In this document: positions 43,344 through 52,110 of the stretch, one piece after another
Layout of the letters: each line of letters opens with the position of its first letter
Position numbering within the stretch: the stretch's first letter is position 1
Translations under genes and position numbers: made by a program
Source of the DNA: Candidatus Goldiibacteriota bacterium HGW-Goldbacteria-1
Lineage (GTDB): Bacteria > Oederibacteriota > PGYV01
Direction: 5' to 3'
Assembly (NCBI GenBank): GCA_002839855.1
Contig: PGYV01000001.1
Span: 62,001 to 126,000, forward strand
DNA length: 64,000 bases
The notes under the pieces: model-generated
Seen by the model: only the letters and a program-made list of their open reading frames with translations
Told to the model about the DNA's origin: nothing
The model's database searches: none

Positions 43344-43369
43344 AAAGCCCGGCTTTGCAGCCGGGCTTT
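43344..43369 (-). terminator. Terminator of enolase gene
   Basis: AAAGCCCGGC/GCCGGGCTTT stem, loop TTTGCA; on the minus strand it is followed by a run of Ts. It begins about 13 nt after the eno stop. Confidence 0.88.
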
Positions 43370-43382
43370 AATATCACATTAA

Positions 43383-44693
<1,311 letters not shown>

Positions 44694-44783
44694 TTAATAA
44701 AATTGGTTTATTTTACTGCGGTTTTTAACAACGGGAATTATGATACACCAAAAAATAGGACAGGTCAAGCAGTTCGGAAGGAC

Positions 44784-44855
44784 GCAGCTTGGCAGCTTGG
44801 CAGCTTGGCAGCTTGGCAGCTTGGCAGCTTGGCAGCTCGGCAGCTCGGCAGCTCG
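44784..44855. repeat. Octamer tandem repeat GCAGCTTG, 9 copies
   Basis: Six consecutive GCAGCTTG units are followed by three GCAGCTCG units, without interruption. It lies between the LacI-like gene stop and the enolase promoter region. The 8-bp unit cannot keep a reading frame, so it is not coding. Confidence 0.95.
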
Positions 44856-44899
44856 CTTCTACCGAGCCGCTAAACTTCCAAGCCGCTGAGCTGCTGTTC

Positions 44900-45724
44900 T
44901 TATGCCGTTTTCCTTACCACCAGCTCTGTTCTCATAACCTTTTCATACGGCTGGGTCCAGGGTTCGTTGATTCCCCTGACTGCCATTTCAAACGCCTGTT
45001 TTCCCATCTCTTCAATGGGCTGGCGTACAGTGGTCAGTTCCTGTTCTCCCGACGCTTCCACGTCGTCATATCCTATTACCGCTATGCGTTCCGGTACTGT
45101 GATTCCGTTTTTTCTGGCTTCGTTTATAAAACCCTGCGCCACGTAATCGCCGGCAGCCACAAATACCGCGCGTGCTTCATTCATGAACATATACCTGAAT
45201 GCTTCTTTGCCTGATTTATAGTTATATTCTTCCACCTGAAACTGCATGTGGTCCAAAAGTTCAATACCTTTCTCCTTTAAACCCCTTTTAAAACCTTCAA
45301 GCCTTTCCCTCTGTGAATCGGCAGTTTCTTTATTTCCCGAGATAAAACCTATATTGGTATAACCGCACTGTGCCATATATTTCCCTACGTCATAACCGCC
45401 TTTTTCGCTGTCAGATAATACCTTATATGTGTTATTGCTCTTTCCTTCCACCATCACAGGAACAATTCCGGCTTTTTCCATAAGGGCTTTATGTTCATCG
45501 TTAAGGTTAAAGGCCATTATTATCGCTGCAGATACCTTTTTTTCATCTGCTATCTTCTTATAAATATAATCTATTCCGCCTTTTTTGTCCGCCGCCTTCA
45601 CGGTATAAATAAGCAGGTCATAATCGGAATCATAAGCCCTTGCCTGTATTGCCCAAAGCATCTGTACCGTGTACATATTGCGAAGGCTTGGAACCACTAT
45701 CGCTATGTTTTTTGTTGCAGCCAT
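44900..45724 (-). CDS. LacI/periplasmic-binding-like sensor domain without HTH
   Basis: A 274-aa protein matching the effector-binding half of LacI-family repressors (IAIVVPSLRNMYTVQML, AAIIMAFNLND, GYTNIGFISGNKETADSQRERLEGFKRGL, PERIAVIGYDDVEASG, ELTTVRQPIEEMG). The usual ~55-residue N-terminal helix-turn-helix is missing: the protein starts directly with the first beta strand, preceded by SD AGGAGG. There is no signal peptide, so it is not a periplasmic binding protein either. It could be a remnant or a cytoplasmic sugar-binding co-regulator. No sugar operon is adjacent. Confidence 0.8.
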   Translation of the reverse strand: MAATKNIAIVVPSLRNMYTVQMLWAIQARAYDSDYDLLIYTVKAADKKGGIDYIYKKIADEKKVSAAIIMAFNLNDEHKALMEKAGIVPVMVEGKSNNTYKVLSDSEKGGYDVGKYMAQCGYTNIGFISGNKETADSQRERLEGFKRGLKEKGIELLDHMQFQVEEYNYKSGKEAFRYMFMNEARAVFVAAGDYVAQGFINEARKNGITVPERIAVIGYDDVEASGEQELTTVRQPIEEMGKQAFEMAVRGINEPWTQPYEKVMRTELVVRKTA

Positions 45725-45784
45725 ATAACCTCCTGTTAAATACTGCCGGTATTTATTTTCTTACGGCATTAATATATATTTTTT

Positions 45785-46417
45785 TCAGTCTTTAAACTTT
45801 AAGCCCGACTGCATTACCTTATGTTCCGCGGTCTCACCGCCCACGTAACCTTCGCCGTCAATATACCAGTGGTTTTCTTCTTTTGGTTTGCCGTCGCCCT
45901 GATCCATTACAATACGCACATGCCACGCGTCTTTTTCTTCGCTTTTAAACAGGACTTTTTTAACCTCAACCGTTTCAAAATCCATCTTTACTTTTCTGTT
46001 TATCACAATAGGCCACAGCATTGCCGCGGCCTGTGTTTCCTGATGCCATTTTTCACCGGCCACAAACGGATATTTTACAAACAGCACCTCTTTTTTTAAC
46101 ACCACGTCATAGCTTAAAAATTTAAATAGCGGATATGGATACCTTATAAGTTTCATATATCCGCCGTCATCTTCGGTGCGTACAAAAAACCTGACATCAA
46201 AACCCGGTACATTATAAAAAAAATAATTCTTCCCGTCAATTTCGCGTTCTTCCGCTATTACCGCTTTTACTTTAAGCGTCTTTTTTGGATCCGCTTTAAA
46301 ATACCCCTCGTAATCCCAGCTGCTGTTTACGCTTATCGGGTACCAATAGCCGGCTTTTATTACTCCGCCAAATACCAGAACCGCCAGACACACCGCAGGT
46401 ATTATTTTTTTAAGCAT
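45785..46417 (-). CDS. Secreted protein of unknown function
   Basis: A 210-aa protein with a signal peptide (MLKKIIPAVCLAVLVFGGVIKA) and a beta-rich, soluble mature part of about 188 residues with many aromatic and charged residues (SSWDYEGYF, GEKWHQETQAAAM, ENHWYIDGEGYVGG). I do not recognise the family; the pattern resembles small periplasmic or surface beta-sandwich proteins. It is third in an apparent operon after an AlkD-like protein and an outer-membrane barrel, 48 nt downstream of the latter. Confidence 0.7.
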   Translation of the reverse strand: MLKKIIPAVCLAVLVFGGVIKAGYWYPISVNSSWDYEGYFKADPKKTLKVKAVIAEEREIDGKNYFFYNVPGFDVRFFVRTEDDGGYMKLIRYPYPLFKFLSYDVVLKKEVLFVKYPFVAGEKWHQETQAAAMLWPIVINRKVKMDFETVEVKKVLFKSEEKDAWHVRIVMDQGDGKPKEENHWYIDGEGYVGGETAEHKVMQSGLKFKD

Positions 46418-46465
46418 AAATTACCGCCTTTTTTGCTGTCATTCTGACAGCTCCTTTTCCGGCCT

Positions 46466-47023
46466 TCAAAACTCCCAGGCGCCGCGCACTGTTTTTGTCA
46501 TATTCTGCCACCAATCAAAAAGAAAATAAACTTTTATATATGGACCGGAAAGATTTTCATTTTGAATTAAATATTTCAGCGTATAACCCGGTTGAATCCC
46601 AAAACCAAAAAATCTGTTAAACCAAAAATCCGCCTCAACATTTATATCGGAATATACACCAATATACTCCCCTTGTTCACTAATACCGATACCCAGTTTC
46701 ATGCCATAATTCCAAACAAAACTGTACTTTTCACCGGGTGCCCCAAACTGATATTTTAATCCCAAACCTGTAAAATAGTTTGAAGTCGGATTATATATTC
46801 CTATCATTGCCGCCTGCGTACCAAAATGAGTTTCATACCCAATTTCCGCCTGTAAAACAACCTGATTTTCAAACATCCAGTCAGCTTCAATCTGAAATAT
46901 ATTAGTAACGCATTCAGGCAGCATTTTTATGCCTCCGCCGCCCGCAAACCACAGTTTTTCTTCAAGACAAAAAACAGGCAGCGTTAAAATCATAAAGCAT
47001 ATACCAGCAAGTGTTTTTTTCAT
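46466..47023 (-). CDS. Small outer-membrane beta-barrel protein
   Basis: A 185-aa protein with a signal peptide (to about VFCLEE, residue 21) and about eight amphipathic strands with aromatic belts (EADWMFENQVVLQAEIGYETHFG, YFTGLGLKYQFG, YSFVWNYGMKLGIGIS, DINVEADFWFNRFFGFGIQPGYTLKY). It ends in a C-terminal aromatic (WEF), as outer-membrane barrels do. The function is unknown. Its ATG shares an A with the TAA stop of the AlkD-like gene (TAATG), so the two are translationally coupled. Confidence 0.75.
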   Translation of the reverse strand: MKKTLAGICFMILTLPVFCLEEKLWFAGGGGIKMLPECVTNIFQIEADWMFENQVVLQAEIGYETHFGTQAAMIGIYNPTSNYFTGLGLKYQFGAPGEKYSFVWNYGMKLGIGISEQGEYIGVYSDINVEADFWFNRFFGFGIQPGYTLKYLIQNENLSGPYIKVYFLFDWWQNMTKTVRGAWEF

Positions 47024-47739
47024 TACTTTCCCATAGCCATTTTTCTTAATTTTTCCGGCATCTTTTCTATGGCATATCTTAATGCCGTCCTTGGCATTAT
47101 GCGTCGGTTAACAAACACAAAATCAAAAACTTCCTTCTGATGTTTCTTGGATGCTTCCTTTAACGCCCAGCCGTAGCCTTTAAGCACAAGCGGATGCGGG
47201 TCATTCATAAGTTTTTTTGAAAGCCCAAGTATTTCCTTTAAGTACATCCCCTTTTTACCGGGCACTATAAAAGTAACGCACGCGGCGCGCCTTACTATAA
47301 ATTTTTTGCTGTCTGCCCATTTTAAAATTTTTGGCAGAAGTTCCGGAAACCTGAATAAAAATTCCGCTGACAGGTGATTACCAAGGGAATCACAGTCACC
47401 CCAGTCTTCCAGTTCTTCTTTAACCCACCTGTCAACATATACGAAATGCCTTTTTTCGAATCTTTTCTTTGCCTTCAATATCACTTCAATGCCTGTTTTT
47501 CTTACATCGTAAATCCCGGAAGAAATCAAAGCGTCTGACAGTTTAAAAATTTCATCTATTTTAAGATTTTGTATTTCACGGTAAACTTCGGCGGCAAGCG
47601 TGTTTATTACAGGCAGCCTTGCGCCGATGATTTTTTTGGCATTAACCATAATTGATTTTTCGTGAACTTCCCTGTATTTATTATCCGCGCATTTGTTAAG
47701 GCGGCTTTTGACCAATTTTATAAGATTTTCAGCGTTCAT
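47023..47739 (-). CDS. AlkD-like DNA alkylation repair (HEAT-repeat) protein
   Basis: A 238-aa all-helical protein of the DNA_alkylation family. The characteristic stretch is VRRAACVTFIVPG preceded by WVKEELEDWGDCDSLGNH, followed by LKGYGWALKEASKKHQKEVFDFV. AlkD glycosylases remove bulky or positively charged alkylated bases using conserved Trp and Asp residues; the W-x-D-CD segment is compatible. Many family members have no proven activity. It is first in a three-gene operon. A weak TTGAAA-N16-TAATAA promoter lies about 30 nt upstream. Confidence 0.82.
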   Translation of the reverse strand: MNAENLIKLVKSRLNKCADNKYREVHEKSIMVNAKKIIGARLPVINTLAAEVYREIQNLKIDEIFKLSDALISSGIYDVRKTGIEVILKAKKRFEKRHFVYVDRWVKEELEDWGDCDSLGNHLSAEFLFRFPELLPKILKWADSKKFIVRRAACVTFIVPGKKGMYLKEILGLSKKLMNDPHPLVLKGYGWALKEASKKHQKEVFDFVFVNRRIMPRTALRYAIEKMPEKLRKMAMGK

Positions 47740-47920
47740 CAGGTCTCCATGTTTTAATCATATCTTTATTATTATCCAAAACACCCGCCCTTTCAACACC
47801 TATTTTTATCTTTTGTTCCGGGAAATTTTTCCATGATGCGCTTTATTCTAATTTTATAAAATACATATTAAAAAAAATTGCCGGCATTTCACCGCTCCAA
47901 ACAGGCACGGGCATCTTTGC

Positions 47921-50900
47921 TTATTTAAGCAGTATAATTCTGCCCGCCTTAAATCTTTGAATTTCCCCTTCGCTTTCCGCTGTTAATACATAGTAATACG
48001 CCCCGTTGCCAAGCCCGTTAAATTTTTTTGCCGGAACACTTACTGTATTTATCCCCGCCTGCCTGTCCGCGGTGTATTCAAATTCCTTTATAAGCCTGAA
48101 AGAGACCGTATATAAAAGAATACGCGTTTTATTATGGCTGCTGCGGGCGCTGTATACCGCATTTATTTGGGTGTGTTTCCCGGCAATAAAAGGGTTGGGA
48201 TAGATATATACATCATTATCAGGCACAGAGACCGCCGCTATTACAGCGGTAGGCGTTTGGGTAAAAGAAGCGGTGTTTGTATAAGTGGCGGTAAATGTCA
48301 TTGTATAAGTACCTGTCTGCGAATGCGTCGGTGTAAACGTATTCTGAACTGTGTTTGTATTTGTGTGCGTGGATGTGAAAGTATTCTGAACGGTGTTTGT
48401 ATTTGTGTGGGTATAAGTTGACGTGAATGTATTCTGAACTGTGTTTGTATTTGTGTGCGTGTAGGTCGGTGTAAATGTATTCTGGACGGTGTTTGTATTT
48501 GTGTGCGTGTACGTTGACGTGAACGTATTCTGGACGGTGTTTGTATTCGTGTACGTATGCGTGGATGTAAATGTATTCTCAATTGTATTTGTGTGCGTGT
48601 ACGTGGGGGTATCGGTTGATGTGAAGGTCTGTGTATAAGTGTAAGTATGCGTATCAGTTTCAGTTGCAGTCGGGGTGAAAGTTACAACAGCGGTATTAAC
48701 CCACACAGGGCAGAGTTCATTAAAAGAAGATCCGCCCACTAATGCCGCATTTGACCCGTCTGAATCCGCAATAAAAATATCGTAATCACCGCCGGAATTA
48801 TTTATATAAATAATTTTCTGCCCGTTGTCAAAGTATGCAGGGTCATTGTCATCCCCTGCTGACTGCACAAGAGCCAGCCTTGATGCGCCTGAATAATCCA
48901 TGGTGTAAATGCCGTCATCCGTATCAGACGGCTCTTTTGAAATAAAAAGTATTTCATCCGCAAGCGGGCTGCACGAAGGATACCAGTCCGGTACCGTGTT
49001 ATTTGTAAGGCGTGTTATACCCTGCCCGTCCGATGCCATCATGTAGATTTCATCGGTATCAGACGCGGCGCCAAGCCTTGAAACAAATACAATCTTAGTG
49101 CCGTCACGGGTAAAGCAGGGGTCCCATTCTTCGGTTGTGTTCATTAAAGGGGTAAGGTTTAACTGCCCCGTGCCGTCAGATGACATTACAAAAATATCGC
49201 CGTAACCGTCATCCCGGTTTGATTTAAAAACAATTTTAGAGCCGTCCAAAGAATATGAAGGGTCATAATCACTCGCGGTATTATCCGTAAGTTTTATCAC
49301 CTGCAGCGTTGTAAGGTTAATTTCATAAATGTCATTATCGCCGTCAGCGTCGCCGTAAAATACCGCTTTTAAACCGTCCGCGGAAACAGAGGGGTTTAAT
49401 TCATTTGCCGGGCTGTTTGTAAGGTTTGTTTCAATCCCTGTTTCAAGGTCGCGCGAATATATTTCCCAGTTGCCGTCCCTGTCTGTGGAAAATAATATTT
49501 CACCTGTTAATGATATGTTCTGCGTTGAAGTGGGCGTTGCGGTATGTGTGGCCGTATTTGTATAAGTGTACGTGTAGGTTTGCGTATGGGTCGCGGTATT
49601 AGTGGCAGAATCTGTTGAAGTATAAGTTGCTGTTGTTGTTGCCGTTTCTGTTGCTGTCTCTGTGCCTGTCTCCGTATGCGTAAAAGTGGGCGTTGATACC
49701 GTGTTTCCCAGGAAATAAAAATCATCAAACCACGCTGTTTTGCCCGCGGTAAGCGTGCCTGTCCTTATTCCTATACCGTTAAATACCCCCGTATATGAAA
49801 AATCTGCCATCGACACACTGAAATGGTTCCACTGATTTGCCGTCCACGTACCGCCGTCGGCATAAGCGGCTGTTACAACCACCGAACTTCCCGTGTTCAC
49901 AGTATCAATCTGCAGCTGCAGCCGGAAATTATAATTGGTATCTGTAAGATAAACCCAGCCGTCAAAAGTATTTAAATCGGCGGTATTCATATCAGGGCCG
50001 CCAAAATTTGCCACAATTCCCCAGTCGCCTGAAGATGTTGTCAGCCTGAAAGACTCCGCGCCGTTAATTGTCCTGTTCTGCCCGGCGTCATTTGGATTAT
50101 TTCCCGGGGTAAGCGTGCACGCAGGGGTGGAAGCGGCGCTGCCAAGCCCCATTCCAAAAGCCGGTATTTCACTGTCAAAAACAAGTATTCCCGGTGTAAG
50201 TATGGGTGTGTTTGTCGGCACAGGTATTAATAAAGCGGGTTCAGAACACACATTTTCCCAATCAGCAATAATACCCACCCTGTTTTTTAACTGTTCTTCA
50301 AAAAGCGAATCAGGTGTAAGCCCTGCGGCGTATCCCACACCTTCATATAAAACGTTCTGCCTCCATGACGCGGGCCCAACCTGCATCCCCGCGTTATTGT
50401 TAATTACAGTCCCAACAACATATGTACCTGCCGGGTACCCCGCGCCGTCATGCACCAGATAATTCTGTGACACGCCCACCTGTATCGCGTAGCCGCTGTT
50501 TGAAGGGCTTATATTCAATTCGCCGCCGTGCCACTGCCCACCGTAACCGTCTGTTTCAAGATTCCAGTTTGCACCCGTTCCATAAGACTCATAAGCGTTG
50601 CCGCTTGTCGTCCACCTGTTATAACCGTTATACGCGTTGCCGTTGCCCTGATAAAACTTGTCCCTTAACAGCGCATGCGAAAATCCAAAGTGAGTGTCTT
50701 CTGACTGCGCGGCATCAAGCGACACGCACTGTGTCATTACCACGTAATGGGAAAGCGCCCTGCTTAAAATAAAATTATGCCTTGCCTGCTCGCCGTGGCA
50801 CCGTTTGATAAGAATGTTCTGCGAACAGTTTACATAAAAACCATACCCCGCGCCGCCGCCGCCGTAATCCTGAGTTTTTTTAACGTAGCAGTCTTCTATT

Positions 50901-51964
50901 GTGATGCGCGCGGAATATTCCACCAGAATACCGTAGCGCGGAAAATTTATTACAGAAACGTCTTTAACCCATCCGTTCACCACGCCTTCAAAATAAACAG
51001 CACAACCCGAAGGCATGCCTTCCCTTGTGTTATCGGCAGTGCCGTTGTTATTATCTTCAAACTGAATTGTCATTCCGGATATGCCGGCATTTTCAAGCAT
51101 ACCCCTGTCAGTGCCGCTTGTTTTTATGTATATTGTATTGTTTGCGGGGTTAAGCGTGTATGGTATGGGCGCGTCTAAGGTTATCCCTGACGCGTCTTTT
51201 GATAAGACCTTTCTTAGATACGTGAATGAATATTCCCTGTTGCCCGGGTCGCCCGACGGCCACACACCGCCGGAATTTGCAGCGGTAAACGCCGCCCAGA
51301 AATACTGCTGCACCACAATCCACGAACCCGCATTTATAGACGCAAGGTTTGTAAGCCCTGTTATATATGTATCGCCTTCGTTGATTGTATTTGTAACGTT
51401 GGATAAAACCGTGCCTCCTTCCACCCACGCTTTATTCCACGCGAAATTTCCCTTTTCAAAAGTAAAAACGCCTTCAAAAGCATTTGAATCGTCATTATAA
51501 ATATGCGTTGCAGGGACGTTTATAAAAGTATAGCCGCTGCCGGCGCCTTCAATAGATACATTGGGATAATTAATGGCAATCGGTTTTCCCGATGAAGTCT
51601 GCGTTATTGTATAATTGCCCGCCGGTATTTTTACTATTCCGCCGCCTGCTGAACCTGCGGTATTTATCTTGTCCTGAAGTTCCTGGGTAATATCGCCTGT
51701 CCCCGCCACAGTAAGGACATTGCACGGGATATTGTGTTGCAGGGGTGTTTCAGAGAGATTATAGCCGGTGTAGGAATAATCAAGCAGTTTCCAGTCACGG
51801 GAGTTATACGTTGCTGTAACTTCGGTATATTTTCCCAGTGCACCGCTGTACGGGAATAACTGCGATTCCCAGCAGTATGAATTCAAAGGCAATATAATAA
51901 GGAAGATAACCGCGCTAATTACCTCATTAAAACTGAACCTTCCTAATACATTTGGCATCCGCAT
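47921..51964 (-). CDS. Modular secreted protein: beta-helix, carbohydrate-binding-like, propeller, Thr-rich, sorting tail
   Basis: A 1347-aa protein with a signal peptide (to about LNSYC). Residues ~60-570 form a pectate-lyase-like right-handed beta-helix (ITQELQDKINTAGSAGGGIVKIPAGNYTI). Residues ~590-755 resemble a carbohydrate-binding beta-sandwich (AESFRLTTSSGDWGIVANFGG). A Thr-rich linker (~758-815) leads to a TolB-like six-blade propeller (~818-1088). A 16-aa Thr/Asn repeat (~1091-1241) and a C-terminal YPNPF domain (~1245-1347) like T9SS/FlgD-type sorting tails follow. Its promoter at 51971-51999 predicts a leaderless mRNA starting at this ATG. No ribosome-binding site is present. Confidence 0.8.
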   Translation of the reverse strand: MRMPNVLGRFSFNEVISAVIFLIILPLNSYCWESQLFPYSGALGKYTEVTATYNSRDWKLLDYSYTGYNLSETPLQHNIPCNVLTVAGTGDITQELQDKINTAGSAGGGIVKIPAGNYTITQTSSGKPIAINYPNVSIEGAGSGYTFINVPATHIYNDDSNAFEGVFTFEKGNFAWNKAWVEGGTVLSNVTNTINEGDTYITGLTNLASINAGSWIVVQQYFWAAFTAANSGGVWPSGDPGNREYSFTYLRKVLSKDASGITLDAPIPYTLNPANNTIYIKTSGTDRGMLENAGISGMTIQFEDNNNGTADNTREGMPSGCAVYFEGVVNGWVKDVSVINFPRYGILVEYSARITIEDCYVKKTQDYGGGGAGYGFYVNCSQNILIKRCHGEQARHNFILSRALSHYVVMTQCVSLDAAQSEDTHFGFSHALLRDKFYQGNGNAYNGYNRWTTSGNAYESYGTGANWNLETDGYGGQWHGGELNISPSNSGYAIQVGVSQNYLVHDGAGYPAGTYVVGTVINNNAGMQVGPASWRQNVLYEGVGYAAGLTPDSLFEEQLKNRVGIIADWENVCSEPALLIPVPTNTPILTPGILVFDSEIPAFGMGLGSAASTPACTLTPGNNPNDAGQNRTINGAESFRLTTSSGDWGIVANFGGPDMNTADLNTFDGWVYLTDTNYNFRLQLQIDTVNTGSSVVVTAAYADGGTWTANQWNHFSVSMADFSYTGVFNGIGIRTGTLTAGKTAWFDDFYFLGNTVSTPTFTHTETGTETATETATTTATYTSTDSATNTATHTQTYTYTYTNTATHTATPTSTQNISLTGEILFSTDRDGNWEIYSRDLETGIETNLTNSPANELNPSVSADGLKAVFYGDADGDNDIYEINLTTLQVIKLTDNTASDYDPSYSLDGSKIVFKSNRDDGYGDIFVMSSDGTGQLNLTPLMNTTEEWDPCFTRDGTKIVFVSRLGAASDTDEIYMMASDGQGITRLTNNTVPDWYPSCSPLADEILFISKEPSDTDDGIYTMDYSGASRLALVQSAGDDNDPAYFDNGQKIIYINNSGGDYDIFIADSDGSNAALVGGSSFNELCPVWVNTAVVTFTPTATETDTHTYTYTQTFTSTDTPTYTHTNTIENTFTSTHTYTNTNTVQNTFTSTYTHTNTNTVQNTFTPTYTHTNTNTVQNTFTSTYTHTNTNTVQNTFTSTHTNTNTVQNTFTPTHSQTGTYTMTFTATYTNTASFTQTPTAVIAAVSVPDNDVYIYPNPFIAGKHTQINAVYSARSSHNKTRILLYTVSFRLIKEFEYTADRQAGINTVSVPAKKFNGLGNGAYYYVLTAESEGEIQRFKAGRIILLK
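48310..48600. repeat. 48-bp coding minisatellite (Thr/Asn repeat)
   Basis: The word ATTCTG recurs at 48341, 48383, 48431, 48479, 48527 and 48575: intervals 42, 48, 48, 48, 48. Each unit encodes THTNTNTVQNTFTSTY or a close variant in the minus-strand protein; the 42-bp unit has lost two codons in frame. Confidence 0.9.
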
Positions 51965-51970
51965 AAAATT

Positions 51971-51999
51971 ATTATACCGCCGTAAAACATTATTATCAA
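51971..51999 (-). promoter_or_regulatory. Sigma70 promoter giving a leaderless mRNA for the 1347-aa protein
   Basis: TTGATA (51999-51994), a 17-nt spacer and TATAAT (51976-51971). The A of the ATG at 51964 is the seventh base after TATAAT, the usual transcription start point. Confidence 0.8.
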
Positions 52000-52037
52000 C
52001 AGGTATGATTTATATGCCGTCTTTCAATTTGTTTTCA

Positions 52038-52066
52038 TTGATTTTAAATATATTTCTTGTTATATT
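52038..52066 (+). promoter_or_regulatory. Sigma70 promoter of the MopE-like lipoprotein
   Basis: TTGATT (52038-52043), a 17-nt spacer and TATATT (52061-52066), 45 nt before the ATG at 52111. It is divergent from the leaderless promoter at 51971-51999. Confidence 0.7.
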
Positions 52067-52110
52067 TACCTGTTTGCATAAAACATATGTTTAAAAAAAG
52101 GGGAACCAAA

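Noticed and set aside
47900-47930. Sigma54-like GGCACGGGCATCTTTGC near the end of the 1347-aa gene
   Set aside because: The GG-GC spacing is 13 nt instead of 10 and no gene follows in the right direction.
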